Below, one piece after another: positions 24,725 to 32,871 of a DNA stretch of 64,000 nt. The stretch spans positions 248,001 through 312,000 of the forward strand of contig NZ_JAHKRM010000003.1 in assembly GCF_019396345.1 (NCBI RefSeq), in the 5' to 3' direction. A program made the translations under genes and the position numbers. Positions within the stretch are counted from its first letter, which is position 1; each line of letters opens with the position of its first letter. Origin of the DNA: Nonomuraea guangzhouensis (GTDB taxonomy: Bacteria > Actinomycetota > Actinomycetes > Streptosporangiales > Streptosporangiaceae). The notes under the pieces are model-generated. The model did not search any database and was not told the DNA's origin. It saw only the letters and a program-made list of their open reading frames with translations.

Positions 24725-25492
24725 ATGCGTTTTGTCCCCTTTGCCCTGATTGCTGTGGCCAGTGTGGCCGGTGTCGCCACGCCCGCGTCCGCTGCCATCA
24801 CCCATGGCTCCGCCGACGGAAACGGCCATCCGGAGGTGGGAGCTCTCATCGCCGGCAAGCCGCACGACGACGGCACGTGGAGCTATTGCACCGGAACGCT
24901 CATCTCGCCCACCGTCTTCCTCACCGCCGCCCACTGCGGAGAGCACGGCCAGAAGACCGCCCAGGTCTCCTTCGACAGCGAGTACCAGCGTGGGGACAAG
25001 ACCTACACCGGCCGCTACGTGCCGGACACGCGCTTCAAGGACAGCTCCGAGCTTCATGACATGGCCGTCGTCATCTTCAAGACGGCCGTCCCGGGCATCA
25101 AGCCGGCTTCATTGCCGGCCGCGGGGATGCTCGACCATCTCAAGGCCGACAACAAGCTGAAGACAGCGCGGTTCACCCCCGTCGGATATGGCGCGGTGGG
25201 CCGGAAAGAGCGGCGTTTCGACTACTCCGACATCCGCCAGCAGGCCTCCATCTCCTTCGAGGCCCTCTCCCGCAAGTGGCTCGACCTGTCGGTGAACCGC
25301 TCCAAGGGCGACGGGAGCACCTGCTTCGGCGACTCGGGCGGCCCGAACTTCCTGGGCGGTCCCACCTCGCACCTCCTCATCGCCACCACCGTCAGCGGAG
25401 CCGACGACTTCTGCAAGGCGACCAACTTCGACTACCGCCTGGACACCGCCGCTGCCCGGCAGTTCCTCGGTAAGTTCGTCACGCTGCCCTGA
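24725..25492 (+). CDS. secreted trypsin-like serine protease
   Basis: 255 residues. Signal peptide (1-24, MRFVPFALIAVASVAGVATPASA). Catalytic triad visible: H70 (LTAAHC), D112 (HDMAVV), S204 (GDSGGP). Chymotrypsin (S1) fold, extracellular. The start at ATG 24725 gives a clean signal peptide; an in-frame start 33 bases upstream would not. No propeptide is obvious. Confidence 0.9.
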   Translation: MRFVPFALIAVASVAGVATPASAAITHGSADGNGHPEVGALIAGKPHDDGTWSYCTGTLISPTVFLTAAHCGEHGQKTAQVSFDSEYQRGDKTYTGRYVPDTRFKDSSELHDMAVVIFKTAVPGIKPASLPAAGMLDHLKADNKLKTARFTPVGYGAVGRKERRFDYSDIRQQASISFEALSRKWLDLSVNRSKGDGSTCFGDSGGPNFLGGPTSHLLIATTVSGADDFCKATNFDYRLDTAAARQFLGKFVTLP

Positions 25493-25517
25493 GACATGTC
25501 CCCGGCCCCGCACTACG

Positions 25518-26813
25518 TCAGGCGATGCCGCAGGTCGTGCCGTTGAGGGCGAAAGAAGTGGGTTTGCCGGTGTTGCCGCTGTGGTTGGCCTGGAAGCCGA
25601 AGTTGGTCGAGGCCCCGGCCGCGATGGTGCCGTTGTAGCTGACGTTCCTGGCGGTGACCTGGCCGCTGGCGGGGGAGATGGTGGCGCTCCAGGCGGAGGT
25701 GACCGTCTGTCCGCCGGGGAGGGTGAAGGTCAGGGCCCAGGTGTTGACCGGGGACGCACTGGTGTTGGTGATGGTGACGGACGCGGTGAATCCGGTGTTC
25801 CAGGTGTTCATGGTGTAGGTGATGCGGCAGGCCCCGGCCGGCGTCGGGGTGGGCGTCGGAGTCGGAGTCGGCGTCGGGGTGCCGGGCGTTCCGCCGTCCA
25901 GGCCGAAGAACTGGATGACCGACGCGGCCATGCCGCCCTGCGGGAGGCTGTGCCCGACGCCCTGGAGGCTGATGCCCTCGACGGCGACGTTGGTGCCGGT
26001 GCCGCCGTAACGGGTCCTAGTCCAGGTCGACTGCGGGTGGTCGGTGAAGGCGGGGGTCTGGCTCAGCCCGTGGACGTTGGTCCACTGCTTGATCTCTTCT
26101 TGGAAGTTCGGGTAGCGGAGGGTTGCGTCTTCAGTGCCGTGCCACAGTTGCATGCGCGGACGCGCCCCGGTGTAGCCGGGGAAGGCCCCGCGCACCAGGT
26201 CGCCCCACTCCTGCGGGGTCTTGATGATGGTGCCGTTGGCGCAGGCGCTGTTCCAGCCGGAGCCGTCGGTGGTGGCGAAGCAGCCGAACGGCACTCCCAT
26301 GAACGCCGCCCCGGCCTTGAAGACGTCGGGATAGTCGCCCAGCAGCACGTTCGTCATCATGCCGCCCGAGGACGCGCCGGTCACGTAGACCCTGGCAGGA
26401 TCGCCGTTGTTGTGCTGCTCGACGTACTTGACCATGGACACGATGCCCACCGGGTCGCTGCCGCCGTCGTGCTTGAGCGCCTGCGGCGAGGAGACGTCGA
26501 AGCAGTTTCCGCTCCTGGTGGCGGAGGGGTAGATGACGATGAATCCGTACCTGTCGGCCAGCGAGGCGAACTCGGTGCCGGAGTAGAAGGCGGGTCCGGA
26601 GCCCGTGCAGTAGTGCACGGCCACCAGGATCGGCGGCCGGGCCGCGACGTTGTTCGGTACGTACAGGTGCATGCGCAGGCCGCTGGGGTTGGTGCCGAAG
26701 TTGGTCACCTCGGTGAGCGAGGCCGGCGACGCCGGCGAGGCCATGGTCAGCCAGGCGACGACGAACATCGCGGCGGCGATCAAGGCGCCGAGCACTCTGG
26801 TGGTTGTCCTCAT
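25518..26813 (-). CDS. secreted esterase (PHB-depolymerase/feruloyl-esterase type) with CBM2
   Basis: 431 residues. Signal peptide (1-32); esterase domain (about 35-315) with VAVHYCTGSGPAF oxyanion region, nucleophile motif GASSG (S148), late His in GVGHSLP; a Pro-Thr linker (about 318-337); and a C-terminal family 2 carbohydrate-binding module (about 340-431, CRITYTMNTWNTGFTASVTITN) bounded by two cysteines. Cellulose/xylan-directed deacetylation or feruloyl release is the likely job. Start ATG 26813 has GGGAAG upstream. Near-convergent with the protease gene (25 bases between stops). Confidence 0.9.
   Translation of the reverse strand: MRTTTRVLGALIAAAMFVVAWLTMASPASPASLTEVTNFGTNPSGLRMHLYVPNNVAARPPILVAVHYCTGSGPAFYSGTEFASLADRYGFIVIYPSATRSGNCFDVSSPQALKHDGGSDPVGIVSMVKYVEQHNNGDPARVYVTGASSGGMMTNVLLGDYPDVFKAGAAFMGVPFGCFATTDGSGWNSACANGTIIKTPQEWGDLVRGAFPGYTGARPRMQLWHGTEDATLRYPNFQEEIKQWTNVHGLSQTPAFTDHPQSTWTRTRYGGTGTNVAVEGISLQGVGHSLPQGGMAASVIQFFGLDGGTPGTPTPTPTPTPTPTPAGACRITYTMNTWNTGFTASVTITNTSASPVNTWALTFTLPGGQTVTSAWSATISPASGQVTARNVSYNGTIAAGASTNFGFQANHSGNTGKPTSFALNGTTCGIA
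25841..25882 (-). repeat. hexanucleotide repeat coding the Pro-Thr linker
   Basis: About seven tandem copies of a GTCGGN unit (plus strand) that encode (PT)n between the catalytic and carbohydrate-binding domains. Length is prone to slippage and may differ between strains. Confidence 0.8.
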
Positions 26814-26839
26814 CCGCTTCCCGTTCTCTCGATGCGGAC

Positions 26840-26872
26840 CGAAATATTCGGAGTATTCGCAAAAATATTTCG
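26840..26872. promoter_or_regulatory. AT-rich dyad upstream of esterase-CBM2 gene
   Basis: CGAAATATT (26840-26848) and AATATTTCG (26864-26872) form a perfect 9-base inverted repeat with a 15-base spacer. They are flanked by an outer CTCTCGA / TCGAGAG pair, about 27 bases upstream of the start codon. It is far more AT-rich than its surroundings and could be an operator or an mRNA 5' structure. Confidence 0.45.
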
Positions 26873-27057
26873 AGAGACAAGAGTCCACGTGGGCCTTAGA
26901 GTTGGGCAGGCAAGTGACCTGGGAAGGCTCAGCCAGCGAGGGCAAGAAGCTTGAAACTTTCGGATCGATGGCCAGGCGTTCGTGACCTACCTTTAGGCCG
27001 TTTTGGGATGGAATGCGATGATCAGAGTCGTCCATTGCCGAGCGGATGGGTGGAAGC

Positions 27058-27762
27058 ATGACGGACGATCACGGCCGGAAGGCTCTGGTGGTGCGAGGCG
27101 GCTGGGAAGGGCACGCTCCGGTCGCCGCCACCGAGCTGTTCATCCCCTTCCTCGAAAAGCAGGGGTTCGAGGTGCACCGGGCGGATTCGCCCGCGCCGTA
27201 CGCGGATCCTGGGTTCATGGCCGATGTCGATCTCATCGTGCAGTGCTACACGATGGGGACGATCGAGCCCGCGGAGCTCAACGGCCTGCGGGCCGCGATC
27301 GAGTCGGGCACCGGGCTGGCGGGCTGGCACGGTGGCATCGCCGACTCCTTCCGTAACTCCTCCGACTACCTGCATCTCATCGGCGGGCAGTTCGCCTGCC
27401 ATCCGGGCAAGGATCCGGCCGAGTGCGAAGGCTCGCAGGCCGACAACTACGTGCCGTACACCGTGAACCTGCCGCCTGAAGCGGGCGATCACCCCATCAC
27501 GGCGGGCCTCGCCGACTTCGGCCTGGTGACCGAGCAGTACTGGGTGCTGACGGACGACTACATCGACGTGCTGGCGACCACGACGCAGAAGGTCCGCCCG
27601 TGGGACCCCTGGCATCGGGAGGTCACCTCGCCGGCGATCTGGACCCGGCGGTGGGGGAGCGGGCGGATCTTCGTCGCGACCCCGGGGCACAGCCTTGACG
27701 TCCTCCAGGACGAGAACGTGCGCACCATCATCGAAAGGGGCATGCTGTGGGCCAGCCGGTGA
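27058..27762 (+). CDS. ThuA-like (trehalose utilisation) domain protein
   Basis: 234 residues, class I glutamine-amidotransferase-like ThuA fold: KALVVRGGWEGHAPV at the start, VDLIVQCYTMG, GTGLAGWHGGIADSFRNS, GGQFACHPG, and GSGRIFVATPGHSLDVL. ThuA proteins are associated with 3-keto-disaccharide metabolism. ATG 27058 follows GGTGGAAG. It overlaps the following Gfo/Idh gene by 16 bases, a pairing repeated in many sugar loci. Confidence 0.85.
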   Translation: MTDDHGRKALVVRGGWEGHAPVAATELFIPFLEKQGFEVHRADSPAPYADPGFMADVDLIVQCYTMGTIEPAELNGLRAAIESGTGLAGWHGGIADSFRNSSDYLHLIGGQFACHPGKDPAECEGSQADNYVPYTVNLPPEAGDHPITAGLADFGLVTEQYWVLTDDYIDVLATTTQKVRPWDPWHREVTSPAIWTRRWGSGRIFVATPGHSLDVLQDENVRTIIERGMLWASR

Positions 27763-28853
27763 ACGTCGGCATCGTGGGGTGCGGTGCCATCTCGGCGCAG
27801 TATCTCCAGACCATCGACCGATTGCCGCAGTTGCGGCTGGTGGCCGTGGCCGACCTGGACCTTGACCGGGCGCGGGACGCGGTGCGGCCCTATGCGGGGG
27901 TCGACGTGCTGAGCGTGGCGGAGCTGATGGCGGACCCGCGCGTCGGCGTCGTGCTCAACCTCACCATTCCGGCGGCCCACGCCGAGATCGCGCTCCAGGC
28001 CATCGCGGCCGGCAAGGACGTCTATTGCGAGAAGCCCCTTGCCGCGACCGCCGAGGACGCCGCGGGGATGCTGCGGGCGGCCGAGGCCGCTCAGGTCCGC
28101 GTGGGCTGCGCGCCGGACACCGTATTGGGCACCGGTACGCAGACGGCGCGCAAGGCGATCGACGACGGCCTGATCGGCAGACCCGTCGCGGCGACCGCGA
28201 CGATGATGACGCCCGGCCACGAACGCTGGCACCCGAACCCCGACTTCTACTACGCCCCCGGCGGCGGCCCGCTCCTGGACATGGGCCCCTACTACATCAC
28301 CAGCCTGGTGACGCTGCTCGGGCCGGTGGCGACGGTCATCGGCGCCGCCAGCCGCACCCGGGCCAAGCGCACCATCGGCTCGGGCCCCCGCCAGGGCGAG
28401 GAGATCCCGGTGACGGTGGACACGCACGTCACCGGAGTGCTCGTGCACATTTCCGGAGCGCTGTCCACGCTGGTGATGAGCTTCGACGGGACGGCGACCA
28501 AGGCGCCCAACATCGAAGTGCACGGCGAGGCGGGCTCGCTCGTCGTCCCCGACCCCAACTATTTCGATGGGTCCGTCCTGTTCTCGGAGGGGCGGGAGGA
28601 CGGCTGGCAGACTCTTCCGGCGGCGGCCGGCTACGTCGGGGCCGGTCGCGGAGTGGGCCTGGCCGACTTCGCGTCGACCCCCGCGGGCGAGGAGCCTCGT
28701 ACGAGTGGATCGCTGGCCTACCACGTGCTCGACGTCATGGAGTCGCTGCTGACCTCGGCACACTCGGGCACTTCGGTGAACATCACGAGCACCTGCGAAC
28801 GGCCACCGCCGGTGGCCCTGATCGAGCCTTTGCAGAATATCGACTCGATGTAA
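27747..28853 (+). CDS. Gfo/Idh/MocA-family NAD(P)-dependent oxidoreductase
   Basis: 368 residues from GTG 27747. N-terminal Rossmann domain (VGIVGCGAISAQYL, AVADLDLDRA), the family motif YCEKPLA at about residue 94-100, and a C-terminal substrate domain with LLDMGPYYI. Oxidises or reduces sugar or cyclitol hydroxyls. It is cotranscribed with the ThuA-like gene, so a 3-keto-sugar route is the likely setting. No sugar transporter is adjacent. Confidence 0.88.
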   Translation: MGQPVNVGIVGCGAISAQYLQTIDRLPQLRLVAVADLDLDRARDAVRPYAGVDVLSVAELMADPRVGVVLNLTIPAAHAEIALQAIAAGKDVYCEKPLAATAEDAAGMLRAAEAAQVRVGCAPDTVLGTGTQTARKAIDDGLIGRPVAATATMMTPGHERWHPNPDFYYAPGGGPLLDMGPYYITSLVTLLGPVATVIGAASRTRAKRTIGSGPRQGEEIPVTVDTHVTGVLVHISGALSTLVMSFDGTATKAPNIEVHGEAGSLVVPDPNYFDGSVLFSEGREDGWQTLPAAAGYVGAGRGVGLADFASTPAGEEPRTSGSLAYHVLDVMESLLTSAHSGTSVNITSTCERPPPVALIEPLQNIDSM

Positions 28854-28971
28854 AGGTTCTTTGTCGGCGAACATTCCCGAGGAAGTTAAGCAGGATCTGC
28901 TTCTGCGTCAGGCGGCACTTCGCATCATTGTTGGACCGTCCGGTGAACCTTGGCAAGAGAAGCAGGTCCTC

Positions 28972-29502
28972 ATGGTCAGACGATCCCTCGCGCCGTTAGC
29001 CTCCGTCGTCCTCTCCCTGATCGCCGTCCTCGGATTCGCACTACCAGCCTACGCGGTGACGCTGGAGCAGAAACTCGCCGCCCTTTCCGGATTCTCCCAG
29101 CCCACCGCCGCCAGCGCCGCCTCCTGGAAGGCGGCCTGGCAGAACCAGGCGGCCTGGGCCGACTACGCCTTCGACTGGTCCACCGACCTGTGCTCCAGCA
29201 GCCCCGACCAACCACTCGGCTTCGATTTCCGGATGCCGTGCAGGCGGCACGATTTCGGTTATCGAAACTACAAGGCCGTGAGCCAATTCCCGGCGAACAA
29301 GGATCGTATCGACAGCGCCTTCTATTTCGATATGAAGCAGGTGTGCGCCGGATACTCGGGAATCTCCAAGGCCACGTGTGACGGCCTGGCCTGGACGTAC
29401 TACCAGGCCGTCAGGGAGCTCGGTGATCTCGTCGTCACGGACGCGCAGATCCAGCGGGTCAAGCGGGACGCCGAACTGAACGCCCAGAACGCCGACGCGT
29501 GA
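28972..29502 (+). CDS. secreted prokaryotic phospholipase A2
   Basis: 176 residues: signal peptide (1-28), then a small helical enzyme with DLCSSSPDQPLGFDF and CRRHDFGYRNY, where H93-D94 is the catalytic His-Asp pair, as in Streptomyces violaceoruber PLA2. Four cysteines in the mature part could form two disulfides. It hydrolyses the sn-2 acyl ester of phospholipids outside the cell with calcium. Strong terminator follows. Confidence 0.9.
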   Translation: MVRRSLAPLASVVLSLIAVLGFALPAYAVTLEQKLAALSGFSQPTAASAASWKAAWQNQAAWADYAFDWSTDLCSSSPDQPLGFDFRMPCRRHDFGYRNYKAVSQFPANKDRIDSAFYFDMKQVCAGYSGISKATCDGLAWTYYQAVRELGDLVVTDAQIQRVKRDAELNAQNADA

Positions 29503-29512
29503 ACTGAACGGA

Positions 29513-29545
29513 GAGGAGGGGATGCATTCATCGCATCCCCTCCTC
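29513..29545. terminator. 13-bp perfect hairpin terminator
   Basis: GAGGAGGGGATGC (29513-29525) and GCATCCCCTCCTC (29533-29545), 7-base loop, between the convergent phospholipase and signal-peptidase-like genes, 10 bases and 4 bases from their ends. Likely works in both directions. Confidence 0.8.
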
Positions 29546-29549
29546 GCGT

Positions 29550-30059
29550 TCAGGTGAGGGTTTCGGCGTCGACGACGCCTATGACGTTCGCTACGGCGAT
29601 GGTGCCAACGCCCCGATCCCCCTGGTGCGCCCGAGAATCCAGCGCCTTGCCGCGATTATCGCCCAACACCCAGAGCCGCCCCGGCGGCACAGTGAGCGAG
29701 AACGTGAGAGCGGAGGGGTCGGCGTTGCCGATGTACGGCTCGTCGAGGGGCCGCCGGTCGACGGTCAGCCGCCCCCGCTCGTCGCAACAGGCGACCGTGC
29801 TCCCTGGCACTCCTATGACGCGGAAGATATGGGCGTCCGTCTCTCCCCACTCCGGCGCCGAGAAGACCACGATGTCTCCCGGCTTGGGCGCGTAATCATC
29901 GCCGGTCAGGCGGGCCGTGACATGGCTGCCCTGCTTGAGCGTGGGCTCCATGGCGGCGCTGGAGACGGTATATCCCTGCTGCCCGAAGAGCGAGCAGCCC
30001 GCCGTCAAGACGGCCAGCAGGACTAACGGTGCACGCTTCACCGTCGCCATTATGCCCAT
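29550..30059 (-). CDS. signal-peptidase-I-fold lipoprotein, catalytic residues missing
   Basis: 169 residues (an in-frame ATG three codons later is also possible). N-terminus is a lipoprotein signal with lipobox LTAGC (C22). The rest follows the S26 signal peptidase I pattern: SSAAMEPTLKQGSHV, KPGDIVVFSAPEWGE, FRVIGVPGSTVACCDERGRLTVDRRPLDEPY, LWVLGDNRGKALDSRAH. The nucleophile Ser that should precede Met37 is Ala36, and the general-base Lys that should precede Arg80 is Phe79. It therefore cannot use the normal Ser/Lys dyad. Likely a non-catalytic relative, perhaps peptide-binding. Divergent from the cytochrome-b-like gene, 41 bases apart. Confidence 0.82.
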   Translation of the reverse strand: MGIMATVKRAPLVLLAVLTAGCSLFGQQGYTVSSAAMEPTLKQGSHVTARLTGDDYAPKPGDIVVFSAPEWGETDAHIFRVIGVPGSTVACCDERGRLTVDRRPLDEPYIGNADPSALTFSLTVPPGRLWVLGDNRGKALDSRAHQGDRGVGTIAVANVIGVVDAETLT

Positions 30060-30100
30060 CTAACGATCACCGTCCGGCAGCTCGTGGTGAAATATGCCGA

Positions 30101-30649
30101 ATGGAGCGAGCGCGGCAGTTGGTAGGCGAGATGCTCATCTACTGTTTCGTGGTGGTCCTGCTCACCGGCGGCTTTCTGACCTTCTTCTACACGCCCAGTG
30201 GCCAGCTGACGCCGTACGACGGCAGCTACGAGCCGCTCCGAGGCGTCATGATGAGCGAAGCTTACGAGTCCGCCCTGACGACTAGTTTCGAGGTGCGTGG
30301 CGGTGCGCTCATGCGGCAACTGCACCATCAATCCTCGGTTCTGCTGGTGATAGGAGCCGTCGTCTGGGCCCTGCTCGGCCGGTTGCGGCACACGCTCGCG
30401 CTGCTGGGCCTGGGCCTGAGTCTGCTGGGTGGCCTCACCGGCTATGGATCCGTCGACGACCTGCTGTCCGGGACCGTCCTGGGGAAACTTCCCATTCCCT
30501 TCTGGTACGGCCTGCACCTGCTGGCGGCGCTGGCCATGGGCGTCGTGCTGGTGATCTCCGCGCGCCGGGAGGCCGCCCGCGACCCCAGAACAGCGGCCTT
30601 CACGGCATTGGGCCTCGGCCTCGTCGTGTTGGTGATCTTCTGGCTTTGA
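30101..30649 (+). CDS. stand-alone cytochrome b N-domain-like membrane protein
   Basis: 182 residues, about five hydrophobic segments. It matches the N-terminal half of actinobacterial QcrB: FFYTPSGQLTPYDGSYEPLRGVMMSEAY, EVRGGALMRQLHHQSS, GGLTGYGSVDDLLSGTVL. The bc1 complex needs four heme-ligand His in two helices spaced 14 apart. Here H75 and H139 (first of each pair, heme bL type) are kept, but the partners are W89 and S153, so a second heme cannot be bound. The C-terminal quinol half is absent. Start ATG 30101. Function unknown; a single-heme membrane protein is the best reading. Confidence 0.75.
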   Translation: MERARQLVGEMLIYCFVVVLLTGGFLTFFYTPSGQLTPYDGSYEPLRGVMMSEAYESALTTSFEVRGGALMRQLHHQSSVLLVIGAVVWALLGRLRHTLALLGLGLSLLGGLTGYGSVDDLLSGTVLGKLPIPFWYGLHLLAALAMGVVLVISARREAARDPRTAAFTALGLGLVVLVIFWL

Positions 30650-30838
30650 CGCGCTATTCGAGGGCGAAGAGCAGCCACGACCGATCTGGGGCCAGGGGCC
30701 GGCCAGTTCGATCATCGGGCGCAGGTCGCGGGCTCGGTTCAGCGGAGTGGTGCCGACGGTGTGCAGTCGTGGCGCATCGCTCATTCCAGGTGCTCCTGTT
30801 CGTGATCGTCGGCGCTCCTATCGAAGGTCTGCAGAAAG
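30650..30838. other. intergenic, no gene seen
   Basis: About 190 bases between the cytochrome-b-like gene and the left hairpin of the insertion sequence. Open frames cross it on the minus strand, but they are short or antisense to neighbours and show no domain. The left boundary of the insertion element falls somewhere near the right end. Confidence 0.4.
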
Positions 30839-30940
30839 CCTCGGCCTTCGGGCCGGGGTTGAATGCGGTCCTCTTTTGGGGTTGGGGGGTGGCCTGCGGT
30901 AGACGGGGCATCCCGGAGCGCGGAGTGTGGAGCCGGAGCG

Positions 30941-31357
30941 TCAGGTGGGGCGGCGCTGTTGTTCGATGTATGCCTTGATGATCGATGGTGGTGCTCCGCC
31001 GCAGGAGGCGGCGAGGTAGCTGGGTGACCAGAAGGGGCCGTGCGTGATGGCGGGGTTGTCCCGGTCGGTGAACTCTTTGCGGAGGTAGTGCGAGGAGACG
31101 CCCTTCAACGAGTTGACGAGTTTGCTGATCGCGACCTTGGGCGGGTAGTGGATGAGCAGGTGGACGTGGTCGTGTTCGCCGTTGAACGCGCGGAGTTCGG
31201 CCTCGAAGCTGTCGCACACCTCGATCATGATGTCTTCGCAGCGGCGTAGCATCGCGTCGTTGAACACGTTTGTGCGATATTTGGTGACAAAGACCAGATG
31301 GACGTGCATCGCGGTAACCACGTGTCTGCCTCGTCGATATTCCACTTCCTGGCTCAT
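30941..31357 (-). CDS. tnpA: IS200/IS605 Y1-transposase TnpA
   Basis: 138 residues. HUH nuclease with H64-V-H66 (HDHVHLLI), catalytic tyrosine Y130 (KAYIEQQ), and family segments MHVHLVFVTKYR, KVAISKLVNSLKGVSSHYLRKEF and FWSPSYLAAS. It cuts and joins single-stranded element ends at the subterminal hairpins. Full length for the family (about 130-150). Starts divergently 66 bases from tnpB. Confidence 0.93.
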   Translation of the reverse strand: MSQEVEYRRGRHVVTAMHVHLVFVTKYRTNVFNDAMLRRCEDIMIEVCDSFEAELRAFNGEHDHVHLLIHYPPKVAISKLVNSLKGVSSHYLRKEFTDRDNPAITHGPFWSPSYLAASCGGAPPSIIKAYIEQQRRPT

Positions 31358-31423
31358 AGACCAGATGATAATGTGTTCGAGTCGGTGAGATGCAAGCGTC
31401 CCGTGGGGCAGGGGGTGTTGCGC

Positions 31424-32776
31424 ATGTTGGCGGGCCGGAAGTACCGCCTGGAGTTCGACTTCGGGCAGCGGGCGTTCGCCGAAAGGCTGGGCGGGATCTG
31501 CCGGGCCGTGTGGAACACCGGGCTGGAACAACGGCGGGAGTACCGGCGGCGCGGGCAGTGGATCAACTATGAGCAGCAGTGCAAGCAGCTCGCCGAGGCG
31601 AAGAAGGACCCGTACTGCGGGTGGCTCGCCGACGCCCCCGCCCAGGTGATCCAGCAGACGCTGAAGGACCTGGACCAGGCGTGCCGCAAGCATGGCACAT
31701 GGAAGGTGCGCTGGATGTCGAAGGCGAAGGGCCAGCCGTCGTTTCGGTTCCCCACCGGCAAACACCTGCCCGTTGAGCGGGTAGGCCGTAAGTGGGGGCG
31801 GGTGTTCTTGCCCAAGTTCGGGTGGGCGCGGTTTCGGATGTCGCGCCCGCTCGGGGGGAGCGTCAAGTCCGCGACCGTGTCCCGGGACGGCAGGCACTGG
31901 TTCATCAGCTTCCTGGTCGACGATGGGATCGCCGAGCGTGAGCGCCATGCGTGCCCTCAATGGGTGGGCGTGGACCGGGGGGTGGTCACGGCCGCCGTGA
32001 CCTCTGATGGGGAGTTCTTCGACCGCCGCCACGCCGGAACTGACGGTGTTTCCTCGAGGGAGCTCCCACCGGAGAGGAGAGAGGGTCGGAAGGAGCGGGG
32101 GAAACGGGAGGATGACCTCGGGTATCTCACGCCTGGCCAAGCGGAACGGTATCTGCGGCTGCAACGCCAACTCGCCCGCACGAAGAAGGGATCCAAGCGG
32201 CGCAAGACGGTCGTGGCCGCGATGAGTGAGATCATGCGGCGGGTCCGGTGGCGGCGCGCTGACTTCAACGCCCAAGCCGCGCACCGACTCACCCGCACGT
32301 ACGGGCACGTGGTCATCGAAGACCTGAACACCAAGGGCATGAGCGCGGCCGTCAAACCGAAGCCCGACCCCGACCGGCCGGGCAGGTTCCTGCGCAACGG
32401 CGCGGCCGCGAAATCCGGGCTCAACAAGGCGATTCTCGACAAGGGCTGGTACGGCCTGGAAGTCGCCCTCCGCTCCAAGGCCCGCTACACCGGCAGCGTC
32501 ATCTATAAGATCAACCCCGCGTACACGTCCCAGACGTGCCCGGAACCTGCGTGCGGGAAGGTGGACGAGAAGAGCCGCAAGAGCCAAGCGATCTTCTCCT
32601 GCACGTCTTGCGGGCACACCGAGCACGCCGACATCGTCGCGGCGCAGAACATCAAGACCAAAGGACAGGCGGCCGGGCTGGTCGTCTCAGGGCGTGGAGA
32701 CCCACCCGGGTCCGAGAAACGTCAAGCACCCCGTCCCACAGCACGAGCCGCGCAACCGGCACGAGCTGCCGCATAG
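31424..32776 (+). CDS. tnpB: TnpB, RNA-guided RuvC nuclease
   Basis: 450 residues from ATG 31424 (G-rich site upstream; GTG 31415 and 31385 also in frame). RuvC acidic residues are present: D184 (VGVDRGV), E299 (HVVIEDLN), D403 (HADIVAAQNI). The zinc finger is C372-x4-C377...C393-x2-C396, the first pair being one spacing longer than the usual C-x2-C. N-terminal OrfB HTH region present. By family knowledge TnpB uses a right-end RNA whose guide is copied from the flanking DNA, and cleaves the donor or empty site to keep the element. The C-terminal ~35 residues are basic and disordered. Confidence 0.92.
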   Translation: MLAGRKYRLEFDFGQRAFAERLGGICRAVWNTGLEQRREYRRRGQWINYEQQCKQLAEAKKDPYCGWLADAPAQVIQQTLKDLDQACRKHGTWKVRWMSKAKGQPSFRFPTGKHLPVERVGRKWGRVFLPKFGWARFRMSRPLGGSVKSATVSRDGRHWFISFLVDDGIAERERHACPQWVGVDRGVVTAAVTSDGEFFDRRHAGTDGVSSRELPPERREGRKERGKREDDLGYLTPGQAERYLRLQRQLARTKKGSKRRKTVVAAMSEIMRRVRWRRADFNAQAAHRLTRTYGHVVIEDLNTKGMSAAVKPKPDPDRPGRFLRNGAAAKSGLNKAILDKGWYGLEVALRSKARYTGSVIYKINPAYTSQTCPEPACGKVDEKSRKSQAIFSCTSCGHTEHADIVAAQNIKTKGQAAGLVVSGRGDPPGSEKRQAPRPTARAAQPARAAA

Positions 32777-32788
32777 CGGCACGGGAAT

Positions 32789-32809
32789 CCCCGTCCCTTC
32801 AGGACGGGG
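32789..32809 (+). other. right-end hairpin / presumed 3' end of TnpB guide RNA
   Basis: Perfect 8-base stem CCCCGTCC / GGACGGGG with a CTTCA loop, starting 12 bases after the tnpB stop. In IS605 elements the same sequence is the TnpA recognition hairpin in DNA and the last hairpin of the TnpB right-end RNA. The guide would then begin right after TCAA, at about 32820 (TCCGTCAGATCACGTA...). Confidence 0.6.
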
Positions 32810-32871
32810 AGCAGGTCAATCCGTCAGATCACGTAACTGACTGCCATATTGTCCAGGGGTCGAGGGCTATG

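Larger units (their letters stand above)
30839..32819. mobile_element. IS200/IS605-family element, IS605 type (divergent tnpA/tnpB)
   Basis: Subterminal hairpins frame the element. The left one is CCTCGGCC-TTCG-GGCCGGGG (30839-30858) and the right one CCCCGTCC-CTTCA-GGACGGGG (32789-32809), followed by the TCAA end typical of this family (32816-32819). Inside are tnpA (minus) and tnpB (plus) transcribed divergently. No inverted repeats or target duplication are expected. The exact left end is not resolved, because the tip lies some bases outside the hairpin. Both genes look intact, so it may be active. Confidence 0.85.

Noticed and set aside
25841..25882. Possible CRISPR or regulatory repeat
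   Set aside because: Hexamer repeats without spacers inside a coding region; they encode a Pro-Thr linker. No CRISPR array was seen in the window.
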